NCBI RefSeq assembly: GCF_003429565.1
Contig: NZ_QUAK01000016.1
Span: 26,285-90,284 of the forward strand
Direction of reading: 5' to 3'
Length of the DNA: 64,000 nt
From: Streptomyces triticagri
GTDB taxonomy: Bacteria; Actinomycetota; Actinomycetes; Streptomycetales; Streptomycetaceae
Below, piece by piece: positions 33,326 to 40,286 of this stretch. Position numbers and translations under genes: made by a program. How positions within the stretch are numbered: position 1 is the stretch's first letter; the number at the start of each line of letters is the position of its first letter. The notes beneath the pieces are model-generated. The model was not told the origin of the DNA. It was given only the letters and a program-made list of their open reading frames with translations, and made no database searches.

Positions 33326-34081
33326 ATGACGCGCCCTCAAGGGGAGATGGCACAGGTGGACTCCGAACAGCCCGATACGCGGGGCGCTCCAGTGGGTCGG
33401 CGCGTCCTCCTCGGCACCCTCGGTCTCGGCGCGGTGGGGGTGCTGGCCGCGCCCGTGCTGCAGCGGGGGATGGAGGCGTTCCTCGGTGGCGCCGCCGAGG
33501 TGGATCCCATCGGGGTGACGGGACTGCTGCCGAACGGTGGTGGCTTTCGCTACTACTCGGTGACCTCGTCCGTTCCCCGCAAGGACGCCGACAGTTACCG
33601 GCTCACCGTCGACGGTCTGGTCGACCGCCCCACGACGTACGGCCTGGCCGACCTCAGGGCGCTGCCGCAGACCCGCATGGTGCGCGACATCCAGTGCGTC
33701 ACCGGGTGGCGGGTGCCCGGTACGCCGATGGAGGGTGTGCGACTGTCCGAGCTCCTGGACGCCGCGGGGGTGCGCTCCTCCGCGGGTGCGGTGCGCTTCA
33801 CCTGCTTCGACGGGGCGTACTCGGAGAGCCTCACCCTGGAGCAGGCGCGCCGTGCGGACGTGCTGGTCGCGCTGCGCATGCAGGACGAGGACATCGGTCA
33901 CAACCACGGCGGCCCGGCCCGTCTGTACGTGGCACCCATGTACTTCTACAAGTCCGCCAAGTGGCTCTCCGGCATCACGGTCACGAAGGATGTGCGGCCC
34001 GGCTACTGGGAACGGCGCGGCTACGACGTCGATGCCTGGGTGGGCCGTTCGAACGGACGGGACGATGAGCCCACGACCTGA
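33326..34081 (+). CDS. Tat-exported molybdopterin-dependent oxidoreductase (sulfite-oxidase fold)
   Basis: A 251-residue protein with a twin-arginine-like N terminus (GAPVGRRVLLGTLGLGAVGV) and an oxidoreductase molybdopterin-binding domain: VDGLVDRPTTYGLADLRALP, the molybdenum ligand Cys in DIQCVTGWRV, LSELLDAAGV and ARLYVAPMYFYKSAKWLSGI. It resembles MsrP/YedY-class enzymes of the periplasm or cell exterior. RBS GGAGG precedes ATG 33326. It overlaps the downstream cytochrome b gene by 17 bp, which would supply electrons. Confidence 0.88.
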   Translation: MTRPQGEMAQVDSEQPDTRGAPVGRRVLLGTLGLGAVGVLAAPVLQRGMEAFLGGAAEVDPIGVTGLLPNGGGFRYYSVTSSVPRKDADSYRLTVDGLVDRPTTYGLADLRALPQTRMVRDIQCVTGWRVPGTPMEGVRLSELLDAAGVRSSAGAVRFTCFDGAYSESLTLEQARRADVLVALRMQDEDIGHNHGGPARLYVAPMYFYKSAKWLSGITVTKDVRPGYWERRGYDVDAWVGRSNGRDDEPTT

Positions 34082-34688
34082 CGCCGACCGGGCCGCCTCG
34101 GACGTGCGGCGCTTCAGCCCGGCCGTGCGCTGGACCCACCGTGCGACGGCCCTGCTGATGGGTGTGTGCGTGCTGACCGCGGCCCTCCTGTACGTCCCCG
34201 CACTCGCCCAACTCGTCGGCCGGCGGGCCCTGGTGGTCACCGTGCACGAGTGGACGGGAGTCGCCCTGCCCGTCCCGGTGCTGGTCGGCCTCGGCTCGCG
34301 CGCCCTGCGTGCCGACCTGAGCCTGCTCAATCGCTTCGGTGCGCACGACGGCCGCTGGCTCAGGGCCGCGCTGCGCCGGGACAAGCGGCCGTCGTCCCGT
34401 CCGGCGCACAAGTTCAACGCGGGGCAGAAGCTCTACGCCGCCTGGGCGGCCGGCGCCACGCTCGTCATGCTCGGTACCGGCCTGATGATGTGGTTCACCC
34501 ACCTCACCCCGCTGATGTGGCGCACCGGCGCCACGTTCGTGCACGACTGGCTGGCCCTCACCCTGGGCATCGTCCTCGCCGGTCACATCGGCATGGCCAT
34601 GGCCGACCCGGAGGCCCGACGTGGGATGCGTACGGGCTCCGTCTCACGAGTCTGGGCGGAACACGAGCACTCGCTGTGGCGGCCGTGA
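34065..34688 (+). CDS. cytochrome b561/b6-like membrane subunit
   Basis: A 207-residue protein with four or five membrane helices. HRATALLMGVCVLTAALLYV, VVTVHEWTGVALPVPVLVGLG, AAGATLVMLGTGLMMWF and FVHDWLALTLGIVLAGHIGMAM contain His residues (in WTHRA, VHEWTG, VHDWLA, AGHIG) placed like the haem b ligands of di-haem cytochrome b561/formate-dehydrogenase gamma families. It starts inside the molybdopterin gene (17-bp overlap), so the two likely form a membrane reductase pair, functionally like MsrPQ though MsrQ is a different fold. Confidence 0.85.
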   Translation: MSPRPDADRAASDVRRFSPAVRWTHRATALLMGVCVLTAALLYVPALAQLVGRRALVVTVHEWTGVALPVPVLVGLGSRALRADLSLLNRFGAHDGRWLRAALRRDKRPSSRPAHKFNAGQKLYAAWAAGATLVMLGTGLMMWFTHLTPLMWRTGATFVHDWLALTLGIVLAGHIGMAMADPEARRGMRTGSVSRVWAEHEHSLWRP

Positions 34689-34711
34689 ACGGGACATCGT
34701 GGGCGGATCGA

Positions 34712-34751
34712 TGACGGCTGCGATCTGTGACGGCTGCGATCTACGACGGCT
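34712..34751. repeat. 16-bp tandem repeat
   Basis: TGACGGCTGCGATCT plus one base occurs twice (34712-34727, 34728-34743), then a partial third unit CGACGGCT. It lies between the cytochrome gene and the tail of the convergent TetR gene and overlaps the TetR stop. Confidence 0.75.
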
Positions 34752-35349
34752 TGGGGGAGGAGCGTGTGGAGTGGACTTCGAGGAGTCTCTCCATGCCGGT
34801 CAGGAAGGTTTCGGTCACCAGCGCCGGGTCGAAGAGGCAGCCTGAGGCCATCGCGCCGTCGCGCATCATCACGAAGTGCTGTGCGGCGCGCTCGGCGGAC
34901 TGCTCGTGAATCCTGGAGACAAGTCCGATGGATGTGTCCAGGAACCACTGTCGGTGCTCGAGCACGGCCCTGTGCACCGGGTGATCCGCGTCGGGGTACT
35001 CGGCGACGGCGTTGAGGAAGGCGCAGCCCCGGAAGCCCGGCGACCGGATGCTCTCGGCGATCGATGAACCGAGCGACCGGATGGTGTCGGCGGCCGAGAG
35101 TTGCGCGGCCACGGCCGCGTCGACCTGGTCGTGTACCGCACGGTGGGCTTCCGTGAGGTAGGCGACCACCAGGGTCTCCTTGCTGGGGAAATGGCGGTAG
35201 AAGGTCGCGCGCGTGACTCGCGCCTCCGCGACGATCCGGTCGACGCCGACGCTGTGGATCCCCTCCGCGTAGAACAGCTGGCCGGCCGTCTTGAGCAGCC
35301 GGGTCCGCGCCTCGGACGGCGGCCGGCTGTCGGATTCCCTGAGCACCAT
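34741..35349 (-). CDS. TetR family regulator, paralog B
   Basis: A 202-residue TetR protein paralogous to 32633-33238: ARTRLLKTAGQLFYAEGIHS, VGVDRIVAEARVTRATFYRHFPSKETLVVAYL, SIRSPGFRGCAFLNAVAEYPDADHPVH, RDGAMASGCLFDPALVTETF. Divergent from a DUF308-like membrane protein, with the same 19-bp operator-like sequence as paralog A 18 bp upstream of its start. The two regulators may cross-regulate. Confidence 0.92.
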   Translation of the reverse strand: MVLRESDSRPPSEARTRLLKTAGQLFYAEGIHSVGVDRIVAEARVTRATFYRHFPSKETLVVAYLTEAHRAVHDQVDAAVAAQLSAADTIRSLGSSIAESIRSPGFRGCAFLNAVAEYPDADHPVHRAVLEHRQWFLDTSIGLVSRIHEQSAERAAQHFVMMRDGAMASGCLFDPALVTETFLTGMERLLEVHSTRSSPKPS

Positions 35350-35367
35350 GCGGCCATCGTAGCGGGT

Positions 35368-35433
35368 AGAACGTTCGGTCTTGACAAGCCTCCTGGCGCT
35401 TGCCAGGCTGTAGGCGAACAGAACGTTCAGTCT
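35368..35433 (+). promoter_or_regulatory. TetR-type operators and promoter upstream of DUF308-like gene
   Basis: AGAACGTTCGGTCTTGACA (35368-35386) is identical over 19 bp to 33261-33279 and includes a TTGACA -35; CAGGCT (35404-35409) is a plausible -10 with 17-nt spacing. A second copy AGAACGTTCAGTCT is at 35420-35433, over the expected start of transcription. Confidence 0.68.
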
Positions 35434-35634
35434 CGCAAGGCTCGAGGGGACGCTCTTCGCCCTCTACAGGCCCATGACCCCAGGTGTTCGGACTGACCGC
35501 AGGTGTTCCGACGTGGATCCCGAGCGATCGCGCCGCACCGAATGGGGTCGGACCGTGCGGCCGACCCGATCGAGACGGCGGGCCGGAGACAGGCCTGCGC
35601 CCTTCGTCCTTCGCATTCCATCGAAAGGATCACC

Positions 35635-36195
35635 ATGACCAGCATTGCCGCACCCTCGAACGTCACCGGGACCGCCTCTGCTCTGCGGAGGCTCTACTTC
35701 GTCCGGTTCGCGTTCGCCATCGTCTGGGCCCTGGTGATGTTCACGATGGCCAAGGAGATCAGTCCCGCCGCAGCCGTGCTGCTGGTGCTCTATCCACTGT
35801 TCGACGTCGGCGCCGCCGTCGTCGACGCGAACGCCTCACGCGCGACCCGCTCGCCGGTTCTGCTGTACGTCAACATGGCGGTCAGCTTCGTCGCGGCCCT
35901 GGGTGTGGCCCTCGCCGCCACGTCCGGCATTCCCGCAGTACTGCGGGTCTGGGGAGCCTGGGCGATCGTGGCCGGCCTCGTCCAGCTGATCGTGGCCGTT
36001 CCCCGTCGCCAACTGGGCGGCCAGTGGCCGATGATCCTCAGCGGCGGCATCTCGGTGCTCGCCGGCGCCTCGTTCGTGGCGTCCGCCGGCGCCGACGACC
36101 CCACGCTGGCCAGTGCGATCGGCTACGCGATCCCGGGCGGCATCTTCTTCCTCATCTCGGCCCTGCGTCTGGGCCGCACCGCCAAGGCCGCCTGA
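35635..36195 (+). CDS. DUF308/HdeD-like membrane protein
   Basis: A 186-residue protein with about six hydrophobic helices, e.g. FVRFAFAIVWALVMFTMA, AAVLLVLYPLFDVGAAVVDA, LLYVNMAVSFVAALGVALAA, MILSGGISVLAGASFVASAG, AIGYAIPGGIFFLISALRLG. It fits DUF308/HdeD-like small membrane proteins with no known activity. ATG 35635 follows AAAGGAT. The untranslated leader is about 200 bp from the shared operator. A truncated copy of its 3' end is at 27064-27198. Confidence 0.8.
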   Translation: MTSIAAPSNVTGTASALRRLYFVRFAFAIVWALVMFTMAKEISPAAAVLLVLYPLFDVGAAVVDANASRATRSPVLLYVNMAVSFVAALGVALAATSGIPAVLRVWGAWAIVAGLVQLIVAVPRRQLGGQWPMILSGGISVLAGASFVASAGADDPTLASAIGYAIPGGIFFLISALRLGRTAKAA

Positions 36196-36345
36196 CATGA
36201 GCGAGCACACGTACGACGTGGACGCTCCCCGATCCGTCAGTCGCGCTGCAGGAGTGGGTCGTTCGGCTTCGTCGTGGCGGGACGTCGTAGTTGGGGGAGG
36301 GCCGTTGGTGCGAGGTGGGAGGCCCGGTGGAGGTGTTCGTGCAGG

Positions 36346-37311
36346 TCAGCGGACGCGCCCCCGTGCCTTGAGTGGGACCGGTGGGAGGTCGGGGGCCGGG
36401 AGTGGTGCGCCCTCGTACCCCTGCACCTCGCCGAAGCGGCGGCCCGACATCCAGTCCTCCCGGGCCTGTGCGATGTCGTCCTGCGACCGGCCGATGAAGT
36501 TCCACCACATGATGATCTCCTCCTCGAACGGCTCGCCGCCGATGAGCATCAGTTCCGCGTCGGACTCGGCGCGCAGCGGGAGTTCGGTGCGGCCGCAGCC
36601 GAGGTAGAGCATCGACCCGGGCAGTACCGGCACTCCGTCCACATGCACCTCGCCGGACATCGAGAGGACCGCGTACTCGAAGTCGGGCTCGAGCGGGACG
36701 GCGAGGTCCGCGCCGCGGGACAGCGCAAGATCCGCGCCGACCAGAGGTGTGAAGGTGGTGCCGGGCGAGGTGGCCCCGTCCAGCGAACCGAGCAGCACGG
36801 TCGCGGTCAGGCCGGGCGCGATGACCTGGGGGAGAGCGGCGTGGTACTCGAAGCGGGGGTCCGTGTGGCGGTGTGCGTCCGGCAGGGCGACCCAGAGTTG
36901 GGCGCCGTGCAGGTACTTGGCGTGCGACTTGGGGCTCTCCTCGGAGTGGCTGATCGCCCGGCCGGACGTCATCAGGCCCAACTCCCTCGGGCGCACCGTC
37001 TGCAGACTGCCCTCCGAGTCGCGGTGCAGCACCTCGCCGTCGTGCAGCCAGCTCACCGTCTGCAGGCCCATGTGCGGATGCGGGGGGACCTGCATGCCGG
37101 GCTCGTCGGCGATGTCGTCGGGACCGTAGTGGTCGACGAAGCACCAGGCGCCGACCATGCGGCGCCCCAGATTGGGCAGCAGACGGCGGACCTCGGTGGA
37201 CTCGCCGAGCATGACGCGGCGTGGATTGAGGAGTTCGCGCACGGGTTCGGCGACGACGAATCCCCGCCCGCCGCAGAGGGACGGGACGGCCTGACGGTCA
37301 AGGTTGCTCAT
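36346..37311 (-). CDS. pirin family protein
   Basis: A 321-residue bicupin: RRLLPNLGRRMVGAWCFVDHYGPDD, VPPHPHMGLQTVSWLHDGEVLHRDSEG (metal-binding HPH and H residues), LMTSGRAISHSEESP (EE/H), HGAQLWVALPDAHR, and C-terminal cupin with MLYLGCGRTELPL. YhaK/pirin-type proteins bind iron and some have quercetinase activity; physiological role in Streptomyces unknown. Single gene. Confidence 0.92.
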   Translation of the reverse strand: MSNLDRQAVPSLCGGRGFVVAEPVRELLNPRRVMLGESTEVRRLLPNLGRRMVGAWCFVDHYGPDDIADEPGMQVPPHPHMGLQTVSWLHDGEVLHRDSEGSLQTVRPRELGLMTSGRAISHSEESPKSHAKYLHGAQLWVALPDAHRHTDPRFEYHAALPQVIAPGLTATVLLGSLDGATSPGTTFTPLVGADLALSRGADLAVPLEPDFEYAVLSMSGEVHVDGVPVLPGSMLYLGCGRTELPLRAESDAELMLIGGEPFEEEIIMWWNFIGRSQDDIAQAREDWMSGRRFGEVQGYEGAPLPAPDLPPVPLKARGRVR

Positions 37312-37426
37312 GACCCCACAACCTAGTCTCCATGCCTCGTACGTTCACCCCGCCACGGTGGACCGCTGCCGGTCGGTGCAGGGGGCGACGCGGGGGACGG
37401 CCGGCGGGCAATGCCAAGCTGGGCGC

Positions 37427-38071
37427 ATGAAGTCACGCAAGGTGCTGAGTGCCCTGACCGCGCTCGCCGCGCTCACCCTGGTCTCCGGATGCGGTGACGG
37501 CGGGGCGGACGCTGCGCCGGGGCCCTCGGGCAAGGACCGCGTGCAGGCCGCGATACCGGGCGTCCCGGACGGCGATGCCGAGCAGCCGCCCGCGGGCAAG
37601 GGGTCGAAGGACCCCGACGACGTCAACGGGGACGGCCACCCCGATCTCGTGGTCCCGGCCTTCACTAGCGCGGACCCGGACGCCGAGGACCGCCAGGAGC
37701 GGATCGCGGTGGTGTACGGATCGAAGGACGGTCTCGACCCGGCCACCCGCACCGTGTACGGACCGGGCGACCTCGGGCTGCCGGACGACGAGTCCCCGGA
37801 CGTCAACTCCCGGCGTGCCGGCATCAGTCCGGAGAACCTCACGCTCGCCGACCTCGACGGGGACGGCTTCCCGGACTTCATCACGCCCGTCGCAGGCGAG
37901 CGGGCGAGCAGCGGGAACGTGACCGGTGACCGTACCGTGCCGCACATCTCCTGGGGCGGCCCGCAGGGGCCGAGCCCGGATGCCGAGGCGACCGCGCTCC
38001 AACTGCCCACGCAGGCGGGCGGGTTGGGGATCGACGAGGTCGAGCGCGGCGACTTCGACGGCGAGTCCTGA
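37427..38071 (+). CDS. short FG-GAP/VCBS-repeat lipoprotein (probably C-terminally truncated)
   Basis: A 214-residue exported protein: lipoprotein signal peptide with lipobox LVSGC (Cys22 region), Asp/Gly-rich linker and two FG-GAP/integrin-alpha repeats (DVNGDGHPDLVVPAF, DLDGDGFPDFITPV) which bind Ca2+. The protein ends abruptly inside a third repeat (VERGDFDGES stop), where family members normally continue for several more repeats. The stop is 7 bp from the convergent methyltransferase gene. Confidence 0.78.
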   Translation: MKSRKVLSALTALAALTLVSGCGDGGADAAPGPSGKDRVQAAIPGVPDGDAEQPPAGKGSKDPDDVNGDGHPDLVVPAFTSADPDAEDRQERIAVVYGSKDGLDPATRTVYGPGDLGLPDDESPDVNSRRAGISPENLTLADLDGDGFPDFITPVAGERASSGNVTGDRTVPHISWGGPQGPSPDAEATALQLPTQAGGLGIDEVERGDFDGES

Positions 38072-38078
38072 GTCGACT

Positions 38079-38804
38079 TCACGGCCGGCGCGCCACGAAG
38101 ACGTACTCCATGCCCGGCCGGTCCGGAGCCTCCCGCACCTCCTCCACGACGAACCCCTGCGCCGCCAAGTCGGCCTCGATCTCCGCTCGTTCACGGAAGC
38201 GCAGGATCGAGTCGGACGTCAGCGTCGCCCCGTCCGACGCGAACACATATGTCCAGCGGAAGCCGACCAGCGGCAGATCGACGCGGGTGAGCCGTACCCA
38301 GCTCTCGATGCGGCCGGCGCCCGGTACGTCCGTGACCTGCCGCGAGAGTTCCGGAGTCCACTCCTGCCACGCGCGCCGGGACGGCACCCGCGTCTCGAAC
38401 ACCAGGCGGCCGCCCGGACGCAGCGCCCCGTGGGCGGCCGCCAGGGTGGCCCGCCACAGCTCCGGATCCACGATCGCCTGGGCCACGTTCGCCGTCATGG
38501 TCGCCAAGTCCACCTGCAGCGGGGGCAGTCGGGTCGCGTCCCCGCAGATCCAGCGGACCGCGTCCGCGCCGTTCTTGCCGCGGGCGACATCGACCGATGC
38601 GGCGGCGGGGTCGATGCCGACCACGTCGAGGCCGAGCCCGGCGAGCCGCAGCGCGAACACCCCCGTACCGCAGCCGATGTCGAGGACCGACCCGGCCGCG
38701 AACTCGTCCGCCATCCGCACATAGGCATCGAGGTCGCCGCGGTCCGGGTCGAGTGGGTCGTAGACGGCGGCGAGGCGCGGATCGGCGAAGCAGGCGTCGG
38801 GCAT
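38079..38804 (-). CDS. class I SAM-dependent methyltransferase
   Basis: A 241-residue methyltransferase: DPRLAAVYDPLDPDRGDLDAYV, motif I VLDIGCGTGVFALRLAG, VVGIDPAAASVDVARGK, motif II CGDATRLPPLQVDLATMTANV, GALRPGGRLVFETRVPSRRAW. Typical Streptomyces small methyltransferase with unknown acceptor. ATG chosen before PDACFADPRL, where family similarity begins; an upstream ATG extends it 28 residues without similarity. Confidence 0.85.
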   Translation of the reverse strand: MPDACFADPRLAAVYDPLDPDRGDLDAYVRMADEFAAGSVLDIGCGTGVFALRLAGLGLDVVGIDPAAASVDVARGKNGADAVRWICGDATRLPPLQVDLATMTANVAQAIVDPELWRATLAAAHGALRPGGRLVFETRVPSRRAWQEWTPELSRQVTDVPGAGRIESWVRLTRVDLPLVGFRWTYVFASDGATLTSDSILRFRERAEIEADLAAQGFVVEEVREAPDRPGMEYVFVARRP

Positions 38805-38921
38805 GACGGCGAGGATAGCCCCGTCGTTCACCCGAATGGCGGCCGTGCTGTGGTGCCCGCCCGGAATCGGGACCACGTTCGATACCACAGCGCGGCGGTG
38901 GTGCGGCGGACCGTGTCACCG

Positions 38922-38967
38922 CTGCCACGGACACGGCAGAGACACTGCCACGGACAATGGCAGAGAC
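38922..38967. repeat. 23-bp imperfect tandem duplication
   Basis: CTGCCACGGACA-plus-GGCAGAGACA occurs twice in tandem (38922-38944 and 38945-38967) just before the DUF7144 start; each unit itself contains a CTGCC/GGCAG inverted repeat. Confidence 0.7.
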
Positions 38968-38977
38968 GAGGTCGACC

Positions 38978-39421
38978 ATGGCGCAGCAAGCTGCTTCCCC
39001 GCGACCGGACCCGGGTGCCCCACGCCCCGCGCCGTCGCGCAACAGCCCCTGGGCGACCGGCGGTGTCACCTTCGCCGGCGTCCTGATGCTGATCAACGGC
39101 GTGCTCGCGGTCCTGCAGGGCATCGCGGCGATCGCCGAGAACGACGTGTACGCGCGCCTCGGCGACTACGTCTACAAGATCAACCTCACCGGCTGGGGCT
39201 GGATCCTGCTCATCCTCGGCGCGCTCGCCGTGGTCGTCGGCTGGGGCATCCTGTCCGGAGCGGCATGGGCACGCGCCACCGGCATCGCGATCGCCTCGCT
39301 CCACCTGGTGGCCCAGTTCCTGTTCCTGCCGTACCAGCCGGTGTGGTCGGTGGTGATGGTCGCCCTCGATGTCTTCATCCTGTGGGCCCTTGCGGTGTAC
39401 CGGTCCGAGGACGAGGTCTGA
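38978..39421 (+). CDS. DUF7144-type small membrane protein
   Basis: A 147-residue protein with four membrane helices (about VTFAGVLMLINGVLAVLQGIAAI, WILLILGALAVVVGWGILSG, ATGIAIASLHLVAQFLFL, VMVALDVFILWALAVYR) and a Pro/Ser-rich N terminus. It matches the DUF7144 (former DUF4149-like) membrane family common in Streptomyces, function unknown. ATG 38978 has a better RBS than the ATG seven codons upstream, which lies inside the tandem duplication. Confidence 0.82.
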   Translation: MAQQAASPRPDPGAPRPAPSRNSPWATGGVTFAGVLMLINGVLAVLQGIAAIAENDVYARLGDYVYKINLTGWGWILLILGALAVVVGWGILSGAAWARATGIAIASLHLVAQFLFLPYQPVWSVVMVALDVFILWALAVYRSEDEV

Positions 39422-39469
39422 CACCGCACCGCGGCGGTGACGCCTGACCGCCTCCACGGCGCCGCATCG

Positions 39470-40252
39470 TCACCACCCGCACCAGGCGTCCAAGTCGTCG
39501 ATGCTGTCGGCGAGTTCGAGCGGCCGGCCGGGCCAGGCGGTGCGGTGCCAGCGGGGGATGCGCCAGGCCAGGCGGCGTGGCCAGAGCGGAGTGTCCGGCA
39601 GCCGGTCGAGCGGCATCCAGGCGGGCGCGCCGCCGTAGTTGTCGAGGTGCTCCGGTGCGCCCACTTCGCCGGTGGCGTCGACGCGGAAGTAGTGCTCGCG
39701 CCGGCCGTCCTTCCAGACCCTGGCCACCTCGTGTCGTGCCGTGCCCTCGAGGGCGGTCTCCTCGCGCAGTTCACGGACGACCGCCTCGGTGAGCGTCTCG
39801 CCGGGCTCGACGCCGCCGCCGGGGATCTCGTAGTGGGTACGCCCCTTCTCGTCGAAGCGGATCAGGAGCATCTGCGCCTCGCGGATCACGATCGCGCCGG
39901 CCCGTACCCGTACCGGAGCGACCGATTCGGGATCCTCCCAGGGGACCGGGCCGGGCGCCGCTGTGCCGGTGGCCCAGGCCCGCAGCACGTGTTCGGCGGT
40001 GCCGAGCGGACGTACGGAGCACCACAACGCCTCGTCGAGCGACAGGGCCGACGAGCCGGAGCGCGCGGACGCCGGATGCCGGGCGCCGCCGTCGATCCGC
40101 GGAAGGTGGTAACTCCCGTGCTCACCAGGGTCGTCGAGAAGCACAAGCCGGCCGCCGTCGAAGAGCACCTGCGCCGCGGCCCCTGAGTCCACCGGCCGGG
40201 CACCGTCGTCCGTCGTACGGGATGCGTCGGTCATCCGGGATGCGTCGGTCAT
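39470..40252 (-). CDS. NUDIX hydrolase with N-terminal extension
   Basis: A 260-residue protein. Residues ~120-250 contain the NUDIX box GGGVEPGETLTEAVVRELREETAL, preceded by AGAIVIREAQMLLIRFDEKGRTHYEIPG. NUDIX proteins cleave nucleoside diphosphate-X bonds; substrate not predictable. The N-terminal ~115 residues contain LFDGGRLVLLDDPGEHGSYHLPRID, a separate small domain. Two tandem copies of an 18-bp unit encode MTDASR MTDASR, giving two possible start codons 18 bp apart. Confidence 0.85.
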   Translation of the reverse strand: MTDASRMTDASRTTDDGARPVDSGAAAQVLFDGGRLVLLDDPGEHGSYHLPRIDGGARHPASARSGSSALSLDEALWCSVRPLGTAEHVLRAWATGTAAPGPVPWEDPESVAPVRVRAGAIVIREAQMLLIRFDEKGRTHYEIPGGGVEPGETLTEAVVRELREETALEGTARHEVARVWKDGRREHYFRVDATGEVGAPEHLDNYGGAPAWMPLDRLPDTPLWPRRLAWRIPRWHRTAWPGRPLELADSIDDLDAWCGW

Positions 40253-40256
40253 CCGC
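40221..40256. repeat. 18-bp tandem duplication creating two NUDIX start codons
   Basis: GATGCGTCGGTCATCCGG at 40221-40238 and the same with one change at 40239-40256. Each copy holds a GGATG/CATCC inverted repeat and an in-frame ATG on the minus strand. Confidence 0.75.
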
Positions 40257-40286
40257 GAAGCGTAGGCCGGGCGGTCCGGCGGTGCG

